Below, piece after piece: positions 37,500-47,311 of a DNA stretch of 64,000 nt; position 1 is the first letter of the stretch; each line of letters opens with the position of its first letter. A program made the translations under genes and the position numbers. Location: assembly GCA_013397795.1 (NCBI GenBank), contig VZTJ01000523.1:1300303-1364302 (forward strand). The letters are read 5' to 3'. The stretch is from Orthonyx spaldingii. Lineage: Eukaryota; Chordata; Aves; Passeriformes; Orthonychidae. The notes beneath the pieces are model-generated. The model was not told the origin of the DNA and did no database searches. It saw only the letters and a list, made by a program, of their open reading frames with translations.

Positions 37500-37880
37500 T
37501 GGCAGTGTATGGGAACATTAATGCATCTGTCATGATAACAAGCTAAGAATAACATCTAGACATCAAACCGAGCAGAGAATCCATCTGAAGTGATTCATTC
37601 AGATCTGTCTCATTGATTTATTAAACACAGGGCAACATCTGCAGCCTCACAGAGCCGCTTGGCGAAATTAATGCAAGATCAATTCAAATGGAAAAAAGTG
37701 CAAAAGAGATAAATCAAAACACAATTTGCATGCAGTTCCACAATCAGGCTTATTGGGTGCAAATGCTCAATTTTCCTCCCAAAGCAAATGAGTTTAAATG
37801 TTGTTTTATCTTTGTAGAATTGTGTGATTTGAAGTGACAGTGAAGAGTTCTGCAGGTTGAAATGGTGAAAAGAAAAAAAG
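37500..37880. promoter_or_regulatory. Candidate intronic enhancer with POU octamer
   Basis: The block has no CR1 similarity and reads as dense developmental transcription-factor sites. It includes a perfect octamer ATTTGCAT at 37724-37731, the TTAATGCA and GAAATTAATGCA motifs, GATTTATTAAAC and TGATTCATTCAG. The call is inference from motif density in a Dachshund intron; conservation cannot be tested here. Confidence 0.3.
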
Positions 37881-40800
37881 GAGAAGAAATGCTTGCAAAG
37901 ACCTTTTGAATATGCAACAAGAATATCATTAATACCTAATTGTTTAGCTTTTTTGTCTTTGCTACAAAAACACAGTATTTTTCAGTTGTAGAAGTCTCAG
38001 TAGAAAATTACATATGTATTATGCATATACACATGCAGGAATCATACAAATACTCCATTTTGGAGGAAAAGCATGTTATACTTCAAATGGGGAGCTCTAG
38101 TGCTATGAAGAAAGAAGGGAATTTTAATCAAGGGTTCTCCAGATTAGATATGCATCTGATGAAAATATTCAAGTATTTTAGGAGTTTTGAACAGGCACAG
38201 ACTTTCAAGATATCCAAAAAGAAAGAGGGATTTTTCCAAAAACATGACTGCACTGCTCACAAAGTGGGAAAATGCCTTTCTCCATCTCAAGCAGAATCCA
38301 CTTTGCCAGTGATCTCTCTCTCCAGAGTGTTTGAAGTGAGCCTCCTCTCCAAGGAAAAGAACTGAAAAACTGATCTTTATTTAAAAATGCTAACACCTCC
38401 AAAATTCACAAATTTGGCCAAGTCTGAATGCAGGCTAAATATCCACATAGAGAAAGAAGTGTATGGACAATCAGATGTCCACATTTCCTATCAATACACA
38501 GGAAGCTGTTGCAGTGCTACATGGCTGGATTGCTTTAATTATAATCTTGACATCAGTCTCCTAATAAAAGACAGAGTACTGCTGACTATAGGGTAGCTTT
38601 TAATAGTCAACATGACTAGACCCTCATTATCTCATAAAATTAAATGTCTGCATTTACTGCTTAAATTCATTTCTAAAGCCTTTTATTGTTTGTGAATAGC
38701 CGAAGTAATACAAAATATTAGCTTCACTGGTTACTTTAAATCATAAAAAATATGCCATGCACTGAAATGCTCTCTTCTGGAAAGTATTCTGACTATTCAC
38801 TGAATAATGCAGACCAACACTATGCTTTTTCAGTGGCTGGTAGCATCCTTCACATCCCTGTAGAAGAGGCTGTGACCATACTCATATAATCCTGTTTTTC
38901 AGGACTGACATATGTACTGTCATAAACATGTTCTTACTACAGTTTTAAATTTCATTTTTAAAATCAATCCTCATCATAGCTTTTTAATTAAGTAGATGTT
39001 ATGCTTTACTACTAAATTTAAGCATGCCTCCATAATTTAAGCAATCTTCTAAGGTATTGCCCATCAGGAGCTAGATTTTGTCAGTATGTTGTACTCACTT
39101 GAAGGTGGGACCTGCAATGAAATAAGCAGTTAGTTTCATTTCACAAACCTCGCTTGCAAATTACAGTGCACGGTGCTGGCTAACAACAAACATTTTAGGA
39201 ACATTCTGTAAACATGTCAGTGCAAATTCAAACATTACATGTGAACGTGCTACTAAAATACACAGGTCAGAGCTGCTGGACGGAGTAACTCCTGTTACAG
39301 AACACAAACACCAAAAAACTTTCGCCCACGGGTGTATTTCTCAGCAGCTCTCACGAGCTCTGTAGACAAACTCAACAAAAAAAATGCAATAGAGTAAGTA
39401 GAAGAAGTAGAATTTATCCTTTTTTTCAGTTATCTATAATTGATGCTTTGCACACCAATTAAAAAAATTACTAAATGTGCACACTATCGTAAGGATGCCG
39501 ACTTTTACAAGTGAACTACCAGTGAAAATAATGATACCCAGCATTTCTTACTGCTTTTTCTGGCAGCTCTTGAGTTTACTGCAGCATTTCTACAATATTC
39601 AAATGCAGCTATAAATCCCTATCAATTAAAAAAATATTAACTGGAAAAGTAATGCACAGTATTTCGAGTTGAGAGCAGTATTTCTAAATGATCACGTATT
39701 TTCAAACCTTTACTTTCCAGGTACAGAACTAAGTACTGTGAGCATGTCTTCTAACAGTTCTACTGCGTGTGATTTGTTTGAGAACGTGCACTGCAGTGCT
39801 TCCCAGGTCACTTCACAGCAAACAAAAATAATTAGATTACTCATGTGTTTAACTATTTTTACCCAACATTCTCTCCAGTGAGTATGGACTGTTCAAGGGA
39901 AATAATCATCTGTGAATAAAATGAGGTATTAAGCATTTAATTAGCATGACAGAATACAATTAACATTAAGTTACAATCCTCGAGCAAAGTTTCAGGTGTG
40001 CTGATAACACTCCTCACGAGCTTCACCTGAAAGCGTGAATGCAAAACACATTCATGTGAGCAGGTTCTTCCAACCAGCGGCATTTTCATGAGGCACAAAC
40101 GCCTGAAATGTAAAGGGATTTGCTATTCTTGACCAGGTAAAAACACCACGTTTTCATAGCAGGGTGGGGAGGGCTTGTGCTCAAGCACATTCAACACGTG
40201 TGAGTCTCAGCTGAGAGCTGTGCCTCGGCTCAGACGCGCTCGTTCTGCCCTGCAAGAGCCCCTCACTCTGCTCTGCCTGAGCTCCAGCCTCTCACCAGGG
40301 CTCTGTTCCACCGACTGCTCCTTCCAGCCCCTCCTGGAGCATCTCTCGGCTCCTCACCTACAGCTCCCTTCCCACTGCTCCCTGCATTACCCATTCCCTC
40401 ATCCTATCACGCCCACCGCCTTTGTCAGAGAGAAGGGGGGAGGGGGGAAAAAAAGTTGTGAAATACAAGTTTTAAACATTAAACACTTGAGCATTTCGAG
40501 ATTTTAAATCACTGGTTGTAAGAGAGCAGAAATCATCAGACTGCATCTACAGGCTGCATCATCAAATCAGATTCTGTATTTCCCTAATGGGAAACTTTGG
40601 CACAGTCACAGAAATTAACGAGATGTATTTTTCTTTAACCATCAACTTTCATGCTAGTCGAGTTTCAGAAACATTTCACAGAAGCATTTGCATGTTAAAT
40701 GTGCCCCTTAGTAATCTAATGTATTTGAATAAAATTAACGTTAAGTCTCAGTCCTTACTTCCAAACCCATCACTTTAATAAAGCAGTAGGTGTGATGTCA

Positions 40801-41190
40801 TCGAGGTGCCTGACATTGAAATAGGCAGCGGGAGAAGGTGTTACAGAAACAGAACAAGGAAAAAAGCACATAGTTCATATTAACGTATCTAGGAATTAAG
40901 TGCATCTCTAAAATGTCACCTGTAATATTAAATGATTTGAAACAAAGCAAATACTGCATTCAAGAATGACGCCCGCTCTGCTCCTGCTTCAGCAGCGAGT
41001 GCAGGATCAGGCCCCGAACTGGCACGAAATTAACTAAGTTGTTACTAAAAAATAAAAACCCCGTTCAGTGCTGAGCAGGTCGAACTAGTGACACAAAGCC
41101 CAAACTTACTGAACATTTGCACGCTGCAGGTCGGATATCGCACCCCAAGCTCGCTGGAGCGTCTGTAAAGAAAGTTTGCTGCCACAGAAA
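37881..41190. other. Intronic non-coding DNA, nothing recognised
   Basis: Mostly AT-rich unique DNA. A GC-richer, pyrimidine-rich patch lies at about 40190-40440, and a purine run (GAGAAGGGGGGAGGGGGGAA) at about 40430. Open frames here match nothing known. Confidence 0.45.
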
Positions 41191-41211
41191 GCAGCAGCAG
41201 CAGCAGCAGCA
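41191..41211. repeat. (GCA)7 trinucleotide repeat
   Basis: Seven perfect GCA units on the plus strand, read as TGC on the DACH2 sense strand. They lie about 550 bases into intron 1. The repeat is non-coding under the present gene model. Confidence 0.97.
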
Positions 41212-41763
41212 CGCTGACATGGGAACGTTTCTGGAGACGTCCCTCACCCACTGCTGAAGCAGGGAATGTCATCTCCAAAGCCCCCTGCCTGACGGCACCA
41301 GCGTTCCTGCCGAGCCCCGAGAAGGTTTTGTGTTTATTTAGATCATTATCATTTCTAAAGGCAGCAGCCATGAGGTCACAAACCAGGATTATAACCCCGA
41401 GTACGCAGGGCCCAGCAGGGATCCGGGGCTCGGCGACCGCGGCCGGGCGGGGCAGGGGCCGCGGCCGCTCCGGAGCCGCGGGTGCGGAGCCGCTCCGGGG
41501 GCAGCGGGACCGCAGCCCTGCCCGGGTACCCGGCCTGAGCACAGCCGCGGCTTCCAGCGGGACTAAAGTAACGGAGAAAACTTTGGGGTTTTATTTTAAA
41601 GGAGTGTTTTCGGGAACGATCGGCTCTCCCTGTTTGGAGAAAAGTTTGGAGACCGGCGCGGAGCCGCTCCGCTGCCCGGCGGTCCCGGCCATGGCGGGGC
41701 TGATGGAAGCAGGGAAAGTTTTCCGTGCCGGCACCGCCGCTCCCCAGCCCCGCTCCCCCTCGC

Positions 41764-41926
41764 GCGCAGGATGCGGACCTGCTCCACCGTGCACACCACG
41801 GGCGATATATCCAGCCGCTTCAGCTTGGTGTAGACCGTGTGCAGCCCTCCCACCAGGTGCTTGAGGAAGAGATCAAAGACCTGCGGCAGGCAGATCAGCT
41901 CCTGCCCCTCCACGAGGAACGAGGCC
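41764..41926 (-). CDS. DACH2: DACH2 exon 1, 3' part (partial, N-terminus lost in gap)
   Basis: DACH2 is a nuclear Dachshund-family cofactor that acts with SIX, EYA and PAX proteins in muscle, eye and limb development. The minus strand from 41925 to 41764 encodes 54 in-frame codons beginning ASFLVEGQELICLPQVFD and ending EQVRILR. This is the start of the Dachbox-N (Ski/Sno/Dac) domain. The visible stretch fits DACH2 rather than DACH1: it has SPVVCTVEQVRILR, where DACH1 has TPVVCNVEQVRILR. Base 41926 is the third base of the preceding codon, after which the frame enters the N run at 41927. About 75-80 N-terminal residues, including the start Met, should lie in that gap. The exon appears to end at 41764, because codons after CGC no longer match any Dachshund protein. 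The next bases read GCGAGG, a GC-type donor rather than GT. The remaining exons lie beyond the left edge of the window. Confidence 0.95.
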
Positions 41927-42401
41927 NNNNNNNNNNNNNNNNNNNNNNNNNNNNNNNNNNNNNNNNNNNNNNNNNNNNNNNNNNNNNNNNNNNNNNNNNN
42001 NNNNNNNNNNNNNNNNNNNNNNNNNNNNNNNNNNNNNNNNNNNNNNNNNNNNNNNNNNNNNNNNNNNNNNNNNNNNNNNNNNNNNNNNNNNNNNNNNNNN
42101 NNNNNNNNNNNNNNNNNNNNNNNNNNNNNNNNNNNNNNNNNNNNNNNNNNNNNNNNNNNNNNNNNNNNNNNNNNNNNNNNNNNNNNNNNNNNNNNNNNNN
42201 NNNNNNNNNNNNNNNNNNNNNNNNNNNNNNNNNNNNNNNNNNNNNNNNNNNNNNNNNNNNNNNNNNNNNNNNNNNNNNNNNNNNNNNNNNNNNNNNNNNN
42301 NNNNNNNNNNNNNNNNNNNNNNNNNNNNNNNNNNNNNNNNNNNNNNNNNNNNNNNNNNNNNNNNNNNNNNNNNNNNNNNNNNNNNNNNNNNNNNNNNNNN
42401 N
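41927..42401. other. Assembly gap (475 N) covering the DACH2 start
   Basis: This is a run of N directly adjoining the DACH2 Dachbox-N coding sequence. GC-rich sequence lies on both sides. From the human protein, roughly 235 coding bases are expected upstream of 41926, so the initiator codon and part of the 5' UTR should fall here if the gap size is about right. Open reading frames drawn through the N are not evidence for a longer protein. Confidence 0.98.
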
Positions 42402-43110
42402 GGGCAGCGCGGGCCGCGCACCTGGGGCGGGGGGCGCGAGGGAGCGGGGGCTGCGCGGCTCCTGCAATCGCAACTCGAGCAAAGTTTTGTGGGTGGGAGA
42501 AGGTCCCGTTCCGCGAGCTGTGACGGGATCCCGCGGCGCTCCCCAGGCTGCGATGGGGTCCCGCTCCCCGCGCTGGGATGGATCTCGGTGCCCGGACCGG
42601 GAGGGGGCCCGCGGGCGCTCCCCGGCGCTCTGAGGGAAGGCAGCGCTGGGGCCGCCCCCATCCCTTCCCCGGGGCGTTGGAGCGGTCGCTGCGGCCTGGC
42701 ACGTTCGTGAGTGTTAAACACCTGTGCCCGCCGCAGCTGAAGGGAGCGGGCAGAGAGGCGGCGGGGCGAGGCTCCCTTTGCTGCACCAGACAAACGCGCA
42801 GCGGGAAGGCTCCGAGCGCCGTGCTCGGGGCCGCGGCCAGGCGATGGCACCGGCGCTCCCAGGGGTGCGGGGCCGCGGCCAGAGTCCGGCCTGAAGCACG
42901 CCGAGCCCCTCCGGAGACGGGCACAAGCGGGACCGAGGGAGGTGTGAGAGGTGTGGAAGCTCGCGGTCGCTCGCACCAGGCAAAGCCCGTTCTCATGAGT
43001 TGCGTGAAATTCCCAGCCTCGGTGCGGCATCGGGTGTGGGTTAGGTCCAGCGGGCTCGGCCCTCTGCTCACGCAGCCTCCTGAAGCACCGTGTGGTACCT
43101 GGGCCTGGGG

Positions 43111-43150
43111 GCATCCCGCACGTCCTGTGAGCATCCCGCACGTCCTGTGC
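43111..43150. repeat. 20-bp tandem duplication in the DACH2 upstream region
   Basis: Two adjacent copies of GCATCCCGCACGTCCTGTGM, identical except for the last base (A, then C). They lie at the outer edge of the DACH2 CpG island. Confidence 0.95.
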
Positions 43151-43160
43151 CCCCTCCACC

Positions 43161-46100
43161 CGATCCAGGGCGCCTGACACAAGAACTGCCAAGCCTGGTG
43201 CGTCCCTTGTCCCTGAACAAGTGGAGCCGGAGGATGATCAGACACCCAGCAGACCCAGGGCATGCTGGCTACATTGGTTATTTGCTTCTTTCCCTTTCGC
43301 AGTGTTATATCACACCTCTTTGCCTACCCTCTTCCCGTTTTTCCTTGTTTGTTTCCTGTTTATTGCCACTGGTTTTCATTCTTTATCTTTCCTTCTTTCC
43401 TAGTCGTTTAACTTTTTCACTCCCCTCCATTTTTTTAGCTTTCTCCTAAGGCATTCAACAAACAAAGCAAGCAGAAGACAATAAACAAAACTTTTCAAGT
43501 GGATGCCATGCAATACCAATAAAGCATTTCAGCTGCTTCCATGATTCCAGTGCCTGTGTGTGCCATCTTCTCTTTCCTTTTGTTAGGCTTGCTTATTTAG
43601 GCACCTTCTCTGCAAAGTTTAATGTTTTTGCATTATGAGTAATCCCATTTTAGATCAGAGAAGATGACTGCGTGCTAACTAAATTGCTATATCTGTGAAC
43701 AAAAATGATCTTAAATTACACTCTAGAGGAACCTCCCCTTCTCCCCACTGATTTTATGTGTTCTAAGAAGCCTGGCCACTGGTTTTAGGTCTCTAACCTC
43801 ACTGCCTGAAACCAAGGCAGAACTTTCATATAGCTTAGTTTAAATTAATACCTTTCAATAAGAATTCTTATATTTTCTGAACTAGTCCATGCATCTTTTA
43901 GGCTCAAACCTTAGACTGGAAGCTTTGTGGGGCTACTTACTTTGGCAAAGTGTTGAGTACAATCAAGCCCTGAACTCATCTGAGGTATTTATATATTGGA
44001 AATTATAGAAATAACAAATAACTGACTTCAGATAGAAACTTTTGGGCGTTACTTTCGTGACCATAATTTCTATTAGGAGATTTAATAAATCAGATCCAAA
44101 CACAGCCCTTTTAAAGACTTTTTTTTTTCCCCTTTGAGATTAATGCGACAATCAAAATCCACTGTGAGAATTCTTTTTCCTTTTTGACTTTAATGTCTTC
44201 CATAAGCTAAACATATTTCTAAATAAGGCTGAATTTTCGCAAGGCCAGAGGAAGCCTTGCGCATCAACACCCAGCAAGTCGGAGTGGCATGAAGCAATAT
44301 AAAATCATAAAGGCTGTAGTAAAAGCAGTACCCTTGAGAGGTGACTGTCCATGGAGAGAAGAACTGCTCTGAAACTTAGAAAATGCTCAAGGTTTGAGAA
44401 TTAATGCCAGGCAGCTGTCCAGTTCAACTAAGCATACACAAATCAACTACATCCATGAATATTATTATTTCTCCGTAATTTTGTTAAAGACAAGGCAAAG
44501 TTACTAAAGCCTAACAATCATACAGTAATATCTTGTCAGTTATAAAGTATCCAGATGGTTTATTTGAATGGAGTCCAGCAGTACGTAATCTGAATGTGTA
44601 CAAACTACTAAGCCTCCCTATAGCTGAAATAAGTATTTCAGAATTTTACTTTAAAAGTAAGGTTTCGTTATTTTTCTTCCTTTTTGACTGGTGTGCAAAA
44701 CGCTCTGTTTTCTGACACTGGCTGCTATAGAAATCTTGGTGTATTGTATATTAATCCTATACGAAAATTGGCTGTGTTTGGATGGCAAGATGTCAAGCAA
44801 AGGTTCCATTTGTTTGTTTTTGTTTTTATCACCCTTGCATATGCCCCACTGGAGTGAAATGGGAAAGAGCTCGTCCCTGACGCAGGAGGAGAGAGGGAAG
44901 CCCCAGTCAGCAGCACTCTGGAAATCTGGAGATTACTCATTGCCAGCTGGCACCAACGTGGTCCTGCTCTCCATGGGATCCCAGGGAGAAAAGGATGGGT
45001 GACACACCTGACGAGGGGGAGACACTGAGAAAAACCAACGACAGCTTTCTAAGTGAAGCAGTAAGATATTAGCTAAAAATAATAATTGTATTTAGAGAAG
45101 ACTGGAAAGTTCAATAGTGATAGTTGTGCTTCATCTCAGTTTCCTGCAGCCAAACATGAGGGAGGACAATTAAAATAGGAATTCCATAGATATCACACAG
45201 TGATTTTTTTTTTAATATAAATCATTTTTTCTATGGACTTCACGGAGGTATGTCCAATGTGAGTAGATTATAGGAAAAAATGCTACTTTTAAGTAAAGAG
45301 CTTGGATTGTCCCTCCCCTAAGTGGGAGGGAATAAATGTGAACATAGATTTACAAAGGTCAGAGGTAACTGCGGGTCCAAAATGAAGGATAAAAAATAAC
45401 TGGAAGATGCATTTGCAATGCCCCCTAATCATAACAAAATGAAACACTTTTTTTTTCTGAATTCCAACCCAACTGGAGTCCAAGTCACAACAACCTTCTC
45501 ATCCTTAAAAATTAAATTTCTCCGGGCCCAGTTGAAAGCTCTTACCTGCCCTAGTGAGCTCTGAGCTTCTATCCTGAGCATACAAAGCACTGATGGTGCT
45601 AAATCTGAGTAACGGCTTGAAAAGGAAGAAAAACAGTATTGGCTTTTTGCTGGGTTAGTGTTTAATGCCTTGGATTCCTTGGGAAACAGTAACCACAATT
45701 ATATTAACAAATGTAGGCCACTGACGTGAGAAAAAGATGAGACTGAAATTAGTGTGTCATTCTTTGTGCCCACATTTTTCTAGACGCACTCGTACTTGAC
45801 ATTTGTATTCAATTTAGTTCTGACATTTCAGTTGAGGTTTTTTTGGAATTGTGGATTAAAACTTCCCACCTAAACATCAAGGATTTTACATAAAACTGAT
45901 GAAGCTAAATGTCTAAGTATCAATAGAAAAATGATCCCTTCTCTTAGGTGATTAAATGTATTGTATTAATGTGTGCATAACGCAGAATCAATAAATAATG
46001 AATTACCACTGATTGTAATTGAATGTTTTCATAATTTTATTGTCAGCCATGATAAATAATCAGTACATTTATACTGCATTAAATTAATTAGTGTGTCATT

Positions 46101-47297
46101 TCTATTACATACATCAGCAGTGAAGTAATGCAGTGACATCTGTTTCTAATGTTTTAAAGATGTGGTACTCCTTATTAAGTAAAAGGAAGAGTTATTAGAG
46201 GTATTTCCTGTGATTGGCAGTTAAACTGGTACAGTCAAAGGGATCAAATGAAGGAACTTGCACTCTTGGCAAATGCAGCATTTCAACCTTTAATGGCAGC
46301 AAGTAACAATGACTGGAGTGACTTTTGCTTCTTGAGGATTTCAGAAAATCCTGCCCACCTTCCTAGAGAAAGTAAGAGCAGATTCTTTCTCCCTTATACA
46401 CTTGGGAAGACTCTAACATGCAAAACAATTAAAGCTCTGCAGAAGAACCAGGCATCCACATCCATTTCTGTATCCGTTTTTCTGCCTCAGTCCTCTGTCT
46501 ATACAAAGGAATTCCCTGCTAAGTGCTCATTAAAAACTCTCAGATTAAGCCTTTTCTGGCTGTGATGTTCTTATGTGGAAGTATCTGGACTATGGGGTCT
46601 GTAATCTTTCTTGGAAGTCACACTAATGTGACTTATATCACCTTTTGCTGCTGTTCATTATTACCTGCAACAGAAATAGGAGATTGAGGAGATGTTGCAA
46701 ACATGGGAATCACAAAGTGAAAGAGTAGAATAGGAGGAACAGAATAAATGGAAGGGAACATATCGCAAATAAGCACAACTCAGACTTTGCCACAATTGGT
46801 TTCTAAACGACTCCAGGTACTATAAATGGGATGCCCACTTGGGTGATATGAGTAAAACCCACTAAGCAACAACACTTACAGACAACAGAATTCTGGGGTT
46901 CTTGATTCATGCTGTCTTTTCCAAGACACACACGGTCATCCTTAACTTTTCTGTACCATTACACCATCTCCAAAAAGAAAATTGGAAAGCCTAATGTTAG
47001 CACTTGCCTGACTAGAGTTCTTCATCCACAAAGCAGTTTTCAATTTTAATCTTAAATTTTTCATACTGACAATGGGCATCATGATATTTAAACAAAATGA
47101 GAACAGTTCAGACTTATTTTGTTCTTTCCAGTGCAAGTTTCGTAAATTTCTTCTGACTGATCACTGACTACTCCTCACAAATTTGGGACGGTGGTCTCTG
47201 GACCAGCCGTGTGCACCCAGCAGTTTGTCCCCACAGCTTGCCCTGGCCACAGGAGCTGTGGCTGGTTTGGGAGAGGCTGTGTGGGCAGGACTGGAGG
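43161..47297. other. DACH2-CHM intergenic DNA, nothing recognised; AT-rich block at 45950-46110
   Basis: Pyrimidine-rich sequence from 43290 to 43440 (many TTTCC and TTCTT runs) gives way to ordinary AT-rich DNA. The block at 45950-46110 has many TAAT, ATTA and ATAAT cores and could be a homeodomain-responsive element. A short perfect inverted repeat (CGCAAGGC, 8-base loop, GCCTTGCG) lies at about 44239-44262. No exon was recognised. Confidence 0.4.
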
Positions 47298-47311
47298 CTG
47301 CTAGGTGGCAG
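47298..47311 (+). promoter_or_regulatory. CTCF-like motif
   Basis: The sequence CTGCTAGGTGGCAG agrees at about 12 of 14 positions with the CTCF core (CCACTAGGTGGCAG-type). It sits in a GC-richer island (47180-47540) between the divergent DACH2 and CHM promoters, where an insulator would make sense. Single motif matches are common by chance. Confidence 0.35.

Larger units (their letters stand above)
1..41763 (-). other. DACH2: DACH2 intron 1 (3' end outside the window)
   Basis: Everything left of the exon 1 donor is interpreted as the first intron of DACH2, read right to left. No segment encoding the expected exon 2 continuation of the Dachbox-N domain (a GAIQPG-like peptide followed by the CKLI segment) was found on the minus strand, so the intron is at least 41.7 kb. 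A very long first intron is typical of Dachshund genes and often carries enhancers. The subregions are described separately. Confidence 0.8.
41395..43160 (-). promoter_or_regulatory. DACH2: DACH2 CpG-island promoter region
   Basis: GC and CpG content rises abruptly at about 41395 and stays high to about 43160, apart from an AT-rich dip at 41570-41640. The block is interrupted by the N gap and contains DACH2 exon 1. It has the form of a developmental-gene CpG island; the part from 42402 upward should hold the 5' UTR and core promoter, read on the minus strand. No TATA box or exact start site could be assigned. Above about 43260 the sequence becomes pyrimidine-rich and then ordinary AT-rich intergenic DNA. 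Confidence 0.75.

Noticed and set aside
41733..41734. Downstream GT as the DACH2 exon 1 donor
   Set aside because: It would add 29 bases after the conserved end, shift the frame relative to the expected next exon, and insert residues not seen in Dachshund proteins.
41596..43263. A 555-codon minus-strand frame covering DACH2 exon 1
   Set aside because: Much of it is held open by N and by GC-rich island sequence. Only the 54 codons at 41764-41925 match Dachshund; the upstream start and the extension past the splice donor are not real.
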